DNA from: Polaribacter sp. Z022
Lineage (GTDB): Bacteria; Bacteroidota; Bacteroidia; Flavobacteriales; Flavobacteriaceae
Direction: 5' to 3'
Assembly (NCBI RefSeq): GCF_023555495.1
Contig: NZ_JALCZO010000001.1
Location: 186,001 to 250,000, forward strand
DNA length: 64,000 bases
Shown here: positions 1 to 8,347 of the stretch, piece by piece
Layout of the letters: the number at the start of each line of letters is the position of its first letter
Position numbering within the stretch: position 1 is the stretch's first letter
The notes under the pieces: model-generated
Told to the model about the DNA's origin: nothing
Seen by the model: the letters and a program-made list of their open reading frames with translations, nothing else
Databases searched by the model: none
Position numbers and translations under genes: made by a program

Positions 1-614
1 TCTCTATACCCATCAGAAGTTAACGCACCAACATGTGCAATAATTGATGAGTTTTTAAACTCTTTACCAACAGTTACAGAACCGTTTAATTGGCCAAAAG
101 AACCTGCTTCTGCATTTACAGAAACTGTATCTGATAAATTCTTTTTAGTAACAATATTTATAGCTCCAGTAAATGCATTTTGCCCAAAAACTCTTGCTGC
201 AGGACCTTTAATAATTTCTATACGCTCAATAACCTCAATTGGTAAAGCAGCATTCATTGTATGGTGCCCTGTTTGTGCATCGTCCATTTTTATACCATCA
301 ATTAAAAGTAATGTTTGATCAAAACCTCCACCTCTAATATATAAATCTGCTTGACTTCCAGCAGTTCCTCTTCTTCTAATATCAACTCCTGCTACTTGTT
401 GTAATAAATCTACCACATTTGTTGCAGCACTATTTTTTATTTGGTCTGATGAAATTACATTGATTGTTCTAGAATTTTCTTTAAAAGGTAAATCTATTCT
501 AGAAGAAGTAATAATAACTTCTTTTAAAGTGTCTCTTTTTACAGAGTTGTCTTGTGCTTTTACCTGAAAAGCAACTAATAATAAAACAATTACTAAAGTA
601 ATTTTAATTTTCAT
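1..614 (-). CDS. TonB-dependent outer-membrane receptor, N-terminal part (runs off the window)
   Basis: Only the first 204 or so residues are inside the window; the gene continues leftward past base 1. They read as a signal peptide (MKIKITLVIVLLLVAFQ, cut near VKAQ) and then a complete-looking plug domain: LKEVIITSSR, VVDLLQQVAGVDIRRRG, LYIRGGGFDQTLLLIDGIKMDD and IERIEIIKGPAARVFGQNAFTGAINIVTKK. The plug resembles BtuB/cobalamin-type and siderophore-type receptors, which import a ligand across the outer membrane using TonB energy. The beta-barrel, which would show the substrate, is not visible, so the substrate cannot be called. It starts with ATG at 614 and diverges from the MocR-type regulator at 683, leaving 68 bp between them, so that regulator may control it. 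This is inference. Confidence 0.9.
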   Translation of the reverse strand, partial: MKIKITLVIVLLLVAFQVKAQDNSVKRDTLKEVIITSSRIDLPFKENSRTINVISSDQIKNSAATNVVDLLQQVAGVDIRRRGTAGSQADLYIRGGGFDQTLLLIDGIKMDDAQTGHHTMNAALPIEVIERIEIIKGPAARVFGQNAFTGAINIVTKKNLSDTVSVNAEAGSFGQLNGSVTVGKEFKNSSIIAHVGALTSDGYR

Positions 615-652
615 GTTTTGTGATTTTAATAACGTTGCAAAAATCGTAACTT

Positions 653-700
653 TCCGGACGATTAAAATAGTCCAGTTTTAAAATGATTGATAGTCCGGTT
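653..700. promoter_or_regulatory. Candidate MocR operator: TAGTCC direct repeats plus an inverted half-site
   Basis: TAGTCCAGTTT at 668 and TAGTCCGGTT at 691 are direct repeats 23 bp apart, and CCGGAC at 654-659 is the inverted form of GTCCGG (693-698). The complement of the first repeat, CTGGACTA, resembles the CTGGACYTAA repeats described for the MocR protein TauR. The second repeat lies just inside the predicted regulator gene, so binding there could give autorepression as well as control of the divergent receptor. Function is inferred from layout only. Confidence 0.4.
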
Positions 701-2188
701 AAAATTCTTTTTAAACAACTCATTGAGTTTGATAAATCTCTTACACAACCTGTATACATACAAGTATCACAACAAATTATCAATGCCATTCAACGAAACT
801 ATTTATCAAAAGGAACTGTGTTACCAGGAACTCGTGTTTTAAGTAAATTACTAAATATTCATAGAAACACAGCTGTAGCAATTTACGAAGAATTGGCATC
901 TCAAGGTTGGGTAGAAATTATTCCAAATAAAGGAACATTTGTTTTAGACCCTGCATTAAAAAATACAAAGATAAAAGCGCCTTCACAAAAAATAAATGAA
1001 GCTTACAAGTATGCAAAAAACACTGGTTTTCCTTTCGAAAAATCATTCAACTTAGCATCTACAATACAACTAACAAATGCAACTTATTCCATTAATGATG
1101 GAAATCCAGATTTACGATTACACCCAGTTCATCAATTTACAAGATGGTACAGTGCTGCCATGAAACGTAAAACTTTAATAAAAAAATGGAACAGACCTAA
1201 CGAATCTTCTTATTCATTATTTCAAACACAACTTTGCAATTATTTAAATGCTACTCGCGGTTTTCATATTAACCCAAACAACTTAATAAGTACAAGAAGT
1301 ACAGAAATGAGTTTGTACATTGTTTCGCAATTATTAATAAAACAAAACGATGTTGTATTGGTGGGTAATTTAAGTAATTATGTAGCTAATATGATTTTTC
1401 AACAAGCAGGGGCTAACATTAAAACAATACCTGTAGATAAAAGCGGATTAAACGTTGCTTACATTAGAAAACATTTTATAAAAGGAAGCATTAGATGTGT
1501 ACATATTTGTGCTCATAGAGATTACCCAACCACTGTAACTTTAAGCGCAGAACGTCGTATAGAATTATTACAACTTGCCAAAGAATACGGTTTTGCTATT
1601 ATTGAAGATGATTACGATTATGATTTTCAGTTTGAAGGTTCATCTATGTTACCCATGGCAAGTGCAGATGCTAATGGAATGGTTATTTATTTAGGAAAAT
1701 TAGGGCAATCCTTATTTCCTAGTTTTCAAACAGGATTTGTGGTAGCCCCAGAAAATTTAATTTCTGAAGCAAAAAATTATTTACAATTATTAGATGAACA
1801 AGGAGATTTAATTCAAGAACAAATGTTGTCTGAATTAATTTATGAAGGTGAAATTCATCGTTTAATGAAGAAAAACATTGTTATCTATAAACAAAGACGC
1901 AACTGTGTATCTAAACTTTTAAAACAAGATTTTTCTGAAATTGCACAATGGGATATTCCTTCTGGTGGTTTGGCTTTTTGGATACAATTTCAACCCAAAA
2001 TATCGCTTGTTAAATTAGCTGAAGAATCAGAAAAAAATGGTTTATTTATACCAAAAACTATTTTATTTCAAGATAAAAACACCTGTGCTATTCGTCTTGG
2101 TTTTGGTCATTTAAATGAAGAAGAAATTGCCCTTGTACTTCAAAAATTAAAACTTGCTTATCACAAAGTTTATATAAAATCTATTTAA
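683..2188 (+). CDS. MocR-family (GntR/aminotransferase-like) transcriptional regulator
   Basis: The 501-residue protein has the two-part MocR layout. An N-terminal GntR winged helix (about residues 22-90; PVYIQVSQQIINAIQ, LPGTRVLSKLLNIHRNTAVAIYEELASQGWVE, NKGTFV) is joined to a fold-type I aminotransferase-like domain (about 130-500). PLP-site features are visible: the aspartate region IIEDDYDYDF, and a lysine in YLGKLGQSLFPSFQTGF at the Schiff-base position. Such proteins use PLP or PLP adducts as effectors and regulate vitamin B6, GABA or taurine genes, among others. No B6 or GABA genes are nearby; the divergent neighbour is a TonB-dependent receptor. The ATG at 683 is chosen because homologs begin about 20 residues before the HTH. 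The target is unknown. Confidence 0.88.
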   Translation: MIDSPVKILFKQLIEFDKSLTQPVYIQVSQQIINAIQRNYLSKGTVLPGTRVLSKLLNIHRNTAVAIYEELASQGWVEIIPNKGTFVLDPALKNTKIKAPSQKINEAYKYAKNTGFPFEKSFNLASTIQLTNATYSINDGNPDLRLHPVHQFTRWYSAAMKRKTLIKKWNRPNESSYSLFQTQLCNYLNATRGFHINPNNLISTRSTEMSLYIVSQLLIKQNDVVLVGNLSNYVANMIFQQAGANIKTIPVDKSGLNVAYIRKHFIKGSIRCVHICAHRDYPTTVTLSAERRIELLQLAKEYGFAIIEDDYDYDFQFEGSSMLPMASADANGMVIYLGKLGQSLFPSFQTGFVVAPENLISEAKNYLQLLDEQGDLIQEQMLSELIYEGEIHRLMKKNIVIYKQRRNCVSKLLKQDFSEIAQWDIPSGGLAFWIQFQPKISLVKLAEESEKNGLFIPKTILFQDKNTCAIRLGFGHLNEEEIALVLQKLKLAYHKVYIKSI

Positions 2189-2240
2189 AATTATTTCTTT
2201 TTTTAAGCAATTAAGATATTAACAACTGCTTTTTGCCTGC

Positions 2241-2249
2241 TATTTTTTG
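2241..2249 (+). promoter_or_regulatory. Weak candidate -7 box for umuC (TATTTTTTG)
   Basis: TATTTTTTG matches the Bacteroidota TAnnTTTG box but with one extra base between TA and TTTG. It lies 13 nt before the umuC ATG. I see no -33 TTTG at the usual distance and no LexA-like palindrome in this 74-bp gap. Confidence 0.35.
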
Positions 2250-2262
2250 ATACTTTTATAGC

Positions 2263-3528
2263 ATGTTTGCACTAATAGATTGTAATAATTTTTATGCTTC
2301 TTGTGAGCGGGTTTTTAATCCGAATTTACAAGGAAAACCCATTGCTATTCTAAGTAATAATGATGGTTGCGTAATTTCTATGAGCGATGAAGCTAAGAAA
2401 TTACAGTTGCCTTTTGGTGCACCTATTTTTAAGTGGGAACAGTTTTGTAAAGCAAATAATATTACCATTTTATCATCAAATTACCCTTTATATGGAGACA
2501 TGAGTGCAAGAGTTATGAATATTTTAGCTCAATTTTCTCCAGATGTAGAAGTATACTCTATTGACGAATCTTTTTTACAATTAAAAGGATTTGAAAATTA
2601 TGATTTAGAAGATTACGCTACCCAAATTAGAAGTAGAATTTTAAAATGGACAGGTATACCAACTTGTGTAGGTATTGCACCAACAAAAGCATTGAGTAAA
2701 GTTGCCAATAAAATTGCACGATCTAACCTAAAACAATCTAAAGGAGTTTGCATAATTGATTGCGAAGAAAACAGAATAAAAGCATTAAAATGGACTAAAA
2801 TTGGAAACGTTTGGGGAATTGGACGTCGTTTAAAAAAACGTTTACAAGCCAAAGGATGTGAAACTGCATACGATTTTACACAATTACCAAGCAACTGGGT
2901 TTTAAAAAATTTTTCTATTGTAGAGTGGCGTTTGCAAAAAGATTTACAAGGCATTTCTAAAATTCCTCTAGAAGAAGTTTCTTCAAAAAAAATGATTGCA
3001 ACAACACGTAGTTTTGAGTACACATATTCTGACATTGATAACCTTAAAGAACGTATTTCTACCTTTGCAGCAAGTTGTGCAGAAAAATTACGAGTGCAAA
3101 AATCGAGTTGTCATATGCTAATTGTACAACTTTCTAGTGACAGACATAAAAAAGATTTAGAACAACATAGAGAAAGTAAAACTGTTGTTTTTTCTTACCC
3201 AACAGATTCTACTTTAATAATTTGTAATGCAGCTGTAGAAGCTATAAAAGCAATGTTTAAACCCGGAATTAAATACAAAAGAGCTGGTGTTATTGTTGCT
3301 GGCTTAGTACCAAATGATAATTTTCAACTAAATTTATTTGATCACGAAAACCCAAAACACAAACCTTTAATGTCTGCAATTGATCATTTAAACCGTAAAT
3401 TTAAAGCAGATAAAATTAAATTAGGAAATCAAGATTTAAAACGCACCTGGAAAATGCGTCAAGAACGTTTGTCTCCAAAATTTACCACAAATATTAATGA
3501 TGTTTTTATTGTAAAAACCTCTAAATAA
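2263..3528 (+). CDS. umuC: Y-family DNA polymerase V catalytic subunit UmuC
   Basis: The 421-residue length is normal for UmuC. The polymerase core is plain: the first metal-binding motif in FALIDCNNFYASCERVF, NNDGCVISMSDEAKKL, and the catalytic SIDESFL motif, followed by the PTKALSKVANKIA finger/palm region and the little-finger and C-terminal UmuC extension (LNLFDHENPKHKPLMSAIDHLNRKF). It copies damaged DNA as pol V together with processed UmuD. The partner gene umuD lies 1.2 kb downstream on the same strand, separated by two small genes, which is not the usual adjacent umuDC order. The ATG at 2263 follows the MocR gene by 74 bp. Confidence 0.95.
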   Translation: MFALIDCNNFYASCERVFNPNLQGKPIAILSNNDGCVISMSDEAKKLQLPFGAPIFKWEQFCKANNITILSSNYPLYGDMSARVMNILAQFSPDVEVYSIDESFLQLKGFENYDLEDYATQIRSRILKWTGIPTCVGIAPTKALSKVANKIARSNLKQSKGVCIIDCEENRIKALKWTKIGNVWGIGRRLKKRLQAKGCETAYDFTQLPSNWVLKNFSIVEWRLQKDLQGISKIPLEEVSSKKMIATTRSFEYTYSDIDNLKERISTFAASCAEKLRVQKSSCHMLIVQLSSDRHKKDLEQHRESKTVVFSYPTDSTLIICNAAVEAIKAMFKPGIKYKRAGVIVAGLVPNDNFQLNLFDHENPKHKPLMSAIDHLNRKFKADKIKLGNQDLKRTWKMRQERLSPKFTTNINDVFIVKTSK

Positions 3529-3537
3529 AATATTTTT

Positions 3538-3915
3538 ATGAATGATGATTATAACATTTTAGCTGTATTTGAATATTCTACAGAAGCACATGTTACCAAA
3601 TCTAAATTAGATTCAGAAAACATTCAAACAATGCTAATGGATGAAAAAACCATAGACTCTGACCCTTTGGTTAGCAATGCTATTGGAGGTGTAAAATTGC
3701 TAGTTCATAAAAACGATTTTGAAAAAGCAGTAAAAATATACAATGAAATTAGAATGTATCAAAAAGACAAAAATGGCAATGAAATTAACTGCCCTAAATG
3801 TCAATCAAACCGAATTTTAATAGCTCCAATTCAAAGAAAAAATGTCTTTTACATGTTGTTTCCTTTTTTTGAAAAAAGAAGGCATATTTGTAATGACTGT
3901 AAAACCATATTTTAA
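3538..3915 (+). CDS. DUF2007-type small protein with C-terminal zinc-ribbon cysteines
   Basis: A 125-residue protein with an N-terminal DUF2007 (putative signal-transducing) domain: ILAVFEYSTEAHVTKSKLDS, LMDEKTIDSDPLVSNAIGGVKLLV, DFEKAVKIYNEI. A tail carries CPKCQ and CNDC pairs, which suggests a zinc ribbon split by an aromatic stretch (VFYMLFPFF). The biochemical role of the family is not known. It follows umuC by only 9 bp and is probably co-transcribed. No signal peptide is visible, so it is likely cytoplasmic. Confidence 0.75.
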   Translation: MNDDYNILAVFEYSTEAHVTKSKLDSENIQTMLMDEKTIDSDPLVSNAIGGVKLLVHKNDFEKAVKIYNEIRMYQKDKNGNEINCPKCQSNRILIAPIQRKNVFYMLFPFFEKRRHICNDCKTIF

Positions 3916-3946
3916 GTAATCTAAACTCTTTTATTTAAAGAAATGT

Positions 3947-3955
3947 TATAATTTG
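3947..3955 (+). promoter_or_regulatory. Candidate -7 box (TATAATTTG) of the lipoprotein gene
   Basis: The 13-mer GTTATAATTTGCA here occurs again before umuD at 4713. It is a variant of TAnnTTTG with a three-base gap and lies 21 nt before the ATG at 3977. Confidence 0.4.
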
Positions 3956-3958
3956 CAC

Positions 3959-3975
3959 GTTCTTAAAACAAGAAC
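3959..3975. promoter_or_regulatory. Perfect palindrome GTTCTT-AAAAC-AAGAAC abutting a start codon
   Basis: Six-base arms with a five-base loop end one base before the ATG at 3977. It could be an operator just downstream of the -7 box or an RNA hairpin over the start codon. I do not see the same palindrome before umuC or umuD. Confidence 0.45.
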
Positions 3976-3976
3976 A

Positions 3977-4687
3977 ATGAAATACTTTGCATTATTTTTT
4001 TTATTTACAATAGGGTTTTTAACAAGTTGCAAAAAAAATGAAAAAACAGAAATTATTAAAGAAAAAGTTTCTGTAGAAAATTTAGCTTCTAAAAACATAC
4101 ATCAGATTAAAGTAATCGAAAAAATACCTGCTGGAGGATATGTTTATATTAAAGTTTTAGAAAAAGAAAAAAAATATTGGATGGCAATTCCTGGTAGACC
4201 TATAGAAATAGGAGCTACTTATTATTATGATGAAGGAGCAATGCAAATGGGGAAATATGAAAGCAAGAGTTTAAACAGAACTTTTGATAATATTGTTTTT
4301 GCACAAGGCATTAGAGATGAAAAAATTGCAACTAAAAAACCTAAAAAAAGAACTATCAATAAAGGAAAATCTAACGTGGTTAACGTTGATAAAGCTCCAA
4401 ATGGAATTAGAATTGCTACTCTTTTTGAAAACCTAAAAGAATATCAAAATAAGCAGGTAATTATTAAAGGGCAAGTTATTAAGGTTAATAATGGAATTTT
4501 AGGCGTTAATTTTCTGCACTTACAAGATGGAACAAAAGGAAATGGCGAATTTGATATTACAGTTACAAGTAATGCTGAGTTTAAAGTTGGTGAAATAGTT
4601 ACCATAAAAGGAACTGTTGTGTTAAATAAAGATTTTGGTTCTGGTTATACTTACGATGTAATCATTGAAAAAGCCGTTATTTTATAA
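3977..4687 (+). CDS. Lipoprotein with a C-terminal OB-fold-like domain
   Basis: The protein begins MKYFALFFLFTIGFLTSCKK, a lipoprotein signal with lipobox LTSC (Cys18), so it should be membrane-anchored. Residues about 40-110 form a small unit (KVIEKIPAGGYVYIKVLE, YWMAIPGRPIEIGATYYY), followed by a basic linker (KKPKKRTINKGK). About residues 150-236 look like an OB-fold of the nucleic-acid-binding or BOF type (KQVIIKGQVIKVNNGILGVNFLHLQDGT, FKVGEIVTIKGTVVLNKDFGSGYTYDVIIEKA). The ATG at 3977 is preferred to a TTG at 3953, which lies inside the putative promoter. It sits between umuC and umuD, but a repair role is not shown by its sequence. Confidence 0.75.
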   Translation: MKYFALFFLFTIGFLTSCKKNEKTEIIKEKVSVENLASKNIHQIKVIEKIPAGGYVYIKVLEKEKKYWMAIPGRPIEIGATYYYDEGAMQMGKYESKSLNRTFDNIVFAQGIRDEKIATKKPKKRTINKGKSNVVNVDKAPNGIRIATLFENLKEYQNKQVIIKGQVIKVNNGILGVNFLHLQDGTKGNGEFDITVTSNAEFKVGEIVTIKGTVVLNKDFGSGYTYDVIIEKAVIL

Positions 4688-4714
4688 TATTTTTTAAAAC
4701 ATCTAATAAAAAGT

Positions 4715-4723
4715 TATAATTTG
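4715..4723 (+). promoter_or_regulatory. Candidate -7 box (TATAATTTG) of umuD
   Basis: Same GTTATAATTTGCA string as in front of the upstream lipoprotein gene. Only 9 nt separate it from the ATG at 4733, so the mRNA leader would be a few bases at most. Confidence 0.45.
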
Positions 4724-4732
4724 CAACATATT

Positions 4733-5167
4733 ATGAACGCATCTAAAACACTTACTTTTTTTACACCTAAAGCTTCATCAGGAAATGGTGCTATTTTTGT
4801 AGATACTGGTATTTCTGCCGGATTTCCATCACCAGCAGATGATTTTAGAGAAACGCGTATTTCTTTAGATGATGAGTTAATCACCAATAAAGATGCTACT
4901 TTTTTTGCAAAAGTAAAGGGACAATCTATGATTGATGCTGGTTTAGATGATAACGATTTATTAGTTATTGATAGAAGTTTAGAACCTGCAAACAATAAAA
5001 TTGCAGTTTGTTTTTTAGATGGAGAATTTACCGTAAAAAGACTTCGAGTAGAAAAAAATGAAGTTTGGTTGCAACCAGAAAACCCAAATTACCCAATTAT
5101 AAATATCACTGAAGAAAATGATTTTGTTATTTGGGGAATTGTAACCAATGTTATTAAAAAAGTATAA
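4733..5167 (+). CDS. umuD: Translesion DNA polymerase V accessory subunit UmuD (S24 self-cleaving peptidase)
   Basis: A 144-residue LexA/UmuD-type serine peptidase. The self-cleavage site reads ISA|GFPSPADDF (Ala29-Gly30). The nucleophile is Ser65 in KGQSMIDAG and the general base is Lys102 in DGEFTVKRL. Spacings from cut to Ser (35) and Ser to Lys (37) equal those of E. coli UmuD (Gly25, Ser60, Lys97). After RecA-stimulated cleavage the protein would join UmuC to form pol V. The ATG at 4733 is chosen over a TTG at 4721 that falls within the -7 box. It ends at a strong terminator. It has no DNA-binding domain, so it is not LexA. Confidence 0.95.
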   Translation: MNASKTLTFFTPKASSGNGAIFVDTGISAGFPSPADDFRETRISLDDELITNKDATFFAKVKGQSMIDAGLDDNDLLVIDRSLEPANNKIAVCFLDGEFTVKRLRVEKNEVWLQPENPNYPIINITEENDFVIWGIVTNVIKKV

Positions 5168-5199
5168 AAAAACTCCAAATTTTCATTCGGAGTTTTTTT
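5167..5199. terminator. Bidirectional intrinsic terminator between umuD and the S9 peptidase gene
   Basis: The stem AAAAAACTCC pairs with GGAGTTTTTT around a 12-nt loop, with A and T runs on both sides, so it can stop the converging transcripts from both directions. Confidence 0.85.
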
Positions 5200-5235
5200 A
5201 TAATATGAGTTCTCGACTGCGTTCGAACAGACAAA

Positions 5236-7737
5236 TTATCTTTTCATTGGTTTGTCCATATTCATAAATAAAAAGTCAACATCAGTTACTTCTTTACCTA
5301 ATAAGTATTTACTAAAATGATCTGCTCTTAACCAAAAAGAATATTCAGACATATTACCAAAACCATGTCTTTGCCCTGGCATTACCATAAATTTAAAACG
5401 TTTATTCGCTTTAATTAATTGGTTTGCCATTCTAATAGTTCCTGCAGGATTTACGTTATTATCCATATCTCCATGAATCAACATTAAATGTCCTTTTAAG
5501 TTTTTTGCCAAAGATTGATTGGTGTCAATTTTATATTTATGTGTAATTTTTCCTTTACCATCAATTTCTTCTTTTACTCCATGATGGGTTTCACTCCACC
5601 AAGAATTATATACTGTATTATCATGATTTCCTGCAGATGAAACTGCTGCTTTAAAAAAGTCTGGATACACTAACATTGCAGCTGTAGACATAAATCCACC
5701 TCCTGAATGTCCATAAATTCCAACTTTTTCAATATCAATAAACTTATGTTTATTTGCCAATTGTTGTGCAACATATTTTTTATCTGCTAAACCATAATCG
5801 CGTAAATTTCCATAACCATAATTATGATACCATTTAGATCTATCTGGATGCCCACCTCTATTTCCTAAAGTAATTACAACAAAACCAACTTGCGCCATTC
5901 TATCTAAACGATCCATTCTGTAAGAAAAAGATTTGTTTACAGCTTCTGTTTGTGGTCCAGGATAAACATATTCTAACAACGGATAAACTTTTGTAGAATC
6001 CATGTCAAAAGGCTTATACATTACACCATAAATATCTGTAATTCCATCATCTGCTTTAACTTTAAATGGCTCTGGAAATTTGTAACCTGATGCAAATAAT
6101 TGCGATAAATCTGCAGTTTCTAAATCCATTACTTTTCTACCACTTGCATCTCTAACTTCCGATTTTGGAACTGTATTTACTCTAGAGAAATTATTAATAA
6201 AATACTTATTAGAGTCTGACATACTAGTTCTTGTAGTAAAATCTCCAGCATTTAAAGTTCGCATACCTGTTCCGTTTAAATTAATTTTATACATATGTGC
6301 ATAATATGGGTCTTGCTCTTTATTTACACCATTTGCAGTAAAATATAAAGTTCTTGTTTTTTCATCTAAACCATCAAAATTATCTACATGAAAATCTCCA
6401 GAAGTAACTTGTTTCTTTAAATTTCCATCTGTATCATAATGATAAAAATGTGCCCAACCATCTCTTTCTGCCCAATGCAACATTTCTTTTTCATTGTTAA
6501 ATAATATTAACGGACGAGACTCTATATATGTATTAAAACGCTCTTCTATTAAAGTTTTGTACTCACCTGTATTAATGTCTGCAACATTAATATCTAATTT
6601 TTTTCTATCTCTAGAAATTACACTGAAATATACTTTTCCTTTTTTAGATAGTAATAATGAAGGCTTAAAATCATCATCTCTACTAGATTGTTTTCTTGGA
6701 GATCTATATACAGAAATACTTTGCTGACGAACAGTGTCTAAAGGTACTTTAATGTGTGTTTTTGTAGGGATATCAAAAATTAGCAACTCAGATTTGTAGT
6801 ATTCTTGTTCCCCAGGCATATGATATTTATATGTTTCTAAAGTTGGTCTTTTTTTACCTGTTGAATTTATAACCCATAAATCTTTAATATGCCTTGAGTC
6901 TGATTTTTGAAAAACGAATTTTTTAGAATCATGAGACCAAGTTCCCCAAACACCTTTTCTGTCGTCTTTCTTTTTTTCTTTATCTACATTATCTTGTCCT
7001 CTACCTCCCCAAGTGTAACCGTAATTTTCTTCACCGTCTTTTGTCCATTGATTTTCTACAACAGTACTATCTTTTTCATCTTTAATAAACTTTTTAAAGT
7101 TTACTTTGTCCATCCAATATATGTTATGATTTTTACCATATAAAACAATAGAACTATCTGGTGCTATATTTGCCCATTTTTTCCAAGGCTCCTTTTCTTT
7201 CTTCTTAGTATCTATAATTGTTAATCCATTACTACCTAACCTATATTCTAAATGGTAAGTTTTCTTCTCCATTTTAGGTTTTTTCTTTTTAGTTTTTTTG
7301 GTAGATGTAGAATCTTTTTTAGTCTTCATTTTATTATCAACAACTTCTACTTCTTCTGTAGATGTTACTCTAAAACGAATAGCATTTTCGGCTTTATTAA
7401 ACTTAAAACGTAGACGTGGTAAATGTTTAGCATCATAAGGATCTTTAGTTATTTCTGTTAACCATTTTGCCATTTTTACATTATCAAACAAAAACTTCTT
7501 AGTTTTTTTATCTAAATCTACAATGTAATGATTGGATCCTTCAGATGTTTTATAAGCATACCAAAAACGATTTCCTTTTTTTAACCAGTGTGGATTTACA
7601 CTTGTAGAATGGACCATTTTAGCTAAATTCTTGGGAGAGTATTTAGAGGCTGCTCTATAATTTGGAGTTGGAGTTTCTTGTGCAGATATTATTGAAACAG
7701 TAAGAATCATCACAAAAAATAAAATGATTTTTTTCAT
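5236..7737 (-). CDS. Secreted prolyl-oligopeptidase-family (S9, DPP IV-like) peptidase
   Basis: An 833-residue protein with a signal peptide (MKKIILFFVMILTVSIISAQ). A long N-terminal region (about 30-560) with a Lys-rich insertion near residue 140 fits the beta-propeller, followed by an alpha/beta-hydrolase domain. The catalytic triad is visible: Ser in GIYGHSGGGFMS, Asp in LIHGDMDNNVNP and His in MPGQRHGFGN. Relatives remove dipeptides, often Xaa-Pro, from oligopeptides in the periplasm or at the cell surface and feed peptide catabolism. It is a single gene with a terminator at its end. The exact specificity cannot be read from the sequence. Confidence 0.92.
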   Translation of the reverse strand: MKKIILFFVMILTVSIISAQETPTPNYRAASKYSPKNLAKMVHSTSVNPHWLKKGNRFWYAYKTSEGSNHYIVDLDKKTKKFLFDNVKMAKWLTEITKDPYDAKHLPRLRFKFNKAENAIRFRVTSTEEVEVVDNKMKTKKDSTSTKKTKKKKPKMEKKTYHLEYRLGSNGLTIIDTKKKEKEPWKKWANIAPDSSIVLYGKNHNIYWMDKVNFKKFIKDEKDSTVVENQWTKDGEENYGYTWGGRGQDNVDKEKKKDDRKGVWGTWSHDSKKFVFQKSDSRHIKDLWVINSTGKKRPTLETYKYHMPGEQEYYKSELLIFDIPTKTHIKVPLDTVRQQSISVYRSPRKQSSRDDDFKPSLLLSKKGKVYFSVISRDRKKLDINVADINTGEYKTLIEERFNTYIESRPLILFNNEKEMLHWAERDGWAHFYHYDTDGNLKKQVTSGDFHVDNFDGLDEKTRTLYFTANGVNKEQDPYYAHMYKINLNGTGMRTLNAGDFTTRTSMSDSNKYFINNFSRVNTVPKSEVRDASGRKVMDLETADLSQLFASGYKFPEPFKVKADDGITDIYGVMYKPFDMDSTKVYPLLEYVYPGPQTEAVNKSFSYRMDRLDRMAQVGFVVITLGNRGGHPDRSKWYHNYGYGNLRDYGLADKKYVAQQLANKHKFIDIEKVGIYGHSGGGFMSTAAMLVYPDFFKAAVSSAGNHDNTVYNSWWSETHHGVKEEIDGKGKITHKYKIDTNQSLAKNLKGHLMLIHGDMDNNVNPAGTIRMANQLIKANKRFKFMVMPGQRHGFGNMSEYSFWLRADHFSKYLLGKEVTDVDFLFMNMDKPMKR

Positions 7738-7840
7738 TTGTAAGAGTTTGTTTGGTTTGAATTGTTGATAAAGTTCTCTAAAACAAACTAACCCACAAAT
7801 TTTAATGTAAAAATTGTTAAATATTTAACAGTTTTTAACA

Positions 7841-8290
7841 CTAATTCAAATTACGTTTTTCAATAAAAAAGCGTTTCAAAAGCTGAGAACATTCGTTTTC
7901 TAAAATTCCTGATACAACTTTTGTTTTTGGATGGATAGTTGTTTTTAAATTGACAAATCCTCTTTCTAGCTCAGAAGCTCCATAAACAATCTTACCAATT
8001 TGCGCCCAATAACTTGCACCAGCACACATCTGACAAGGCTCTAAAGTAACATACAACACACAATCTTTTAAATATTTTCCTCCTAAAAAATCTGCAGCAG
8101 CTGTAAATGCTTGCATTTCTGCATGTGCAGTAACATCGTTTAAAGTTTCTGTTAAGTTATGAGCTCTTGCAATAATTTTATCTTTAAAAGTAATGATTGC
8201 ACCAACAGGAACTTCACCTTTATCAAAAGCAAATTCTGCCTCTTGTAGGGCTTTTTTCATAAAATAAGTGTCGTCAAAAGGTTGAATCAT
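7841..8290 (-). CDS. tadA: tRNA-specific adenosine deaminase TadA
   Basis: A 149-residue cytidine/deoxycytidylate-deaminase-fold enzyme. The zinc site is complete: HAEMQAF (His and catalytic Glu) and PCQMCAGA (two Cys). VGAIITFKDKIIARAHN and the GGKYLKDCVLYVTLEPC region match TadA/nucleoside deaminases of this clade, which convert A34 to inosine in tRNA-Arg(ACG). A guanine-deaminase-like activity cannot be excluded from sequence alone. It is divergent from dxs, 57 bp away. Confidence 0.88.
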   Translation of the reverse strand: MIQPFDDTYFMKKALQEAEFAFDKGEVPVGAIITFKDKIIARAHNLTETLNDVTAHAEMQAFTAAADFLGGKYLKDCVLYVTLEPCQMCAGASYWAQIGKIVYGASELERGFVNLKTTIHPKTKVVSGILENECSQLLKRFFIEKRNLN

Positions 8291-8332
8291 TTTTTAAAAA
8301 TATAAAAACCAATATTACAAAAAGTTAAATTG

Positions 8333-8340
8333 TATTTTTG
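8333..8340 (+). promoter_or_regulatory. -7 box TATTTTTG of dxs, near-leaderless
   Basis: A perfect TAnnTTTG match only 7 nt before the dxs ATG at 8348, so the transcript should begin at or just before the start codon. Confidence 0.65.
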
Positions 8341-8347
8341 CTTTTGC

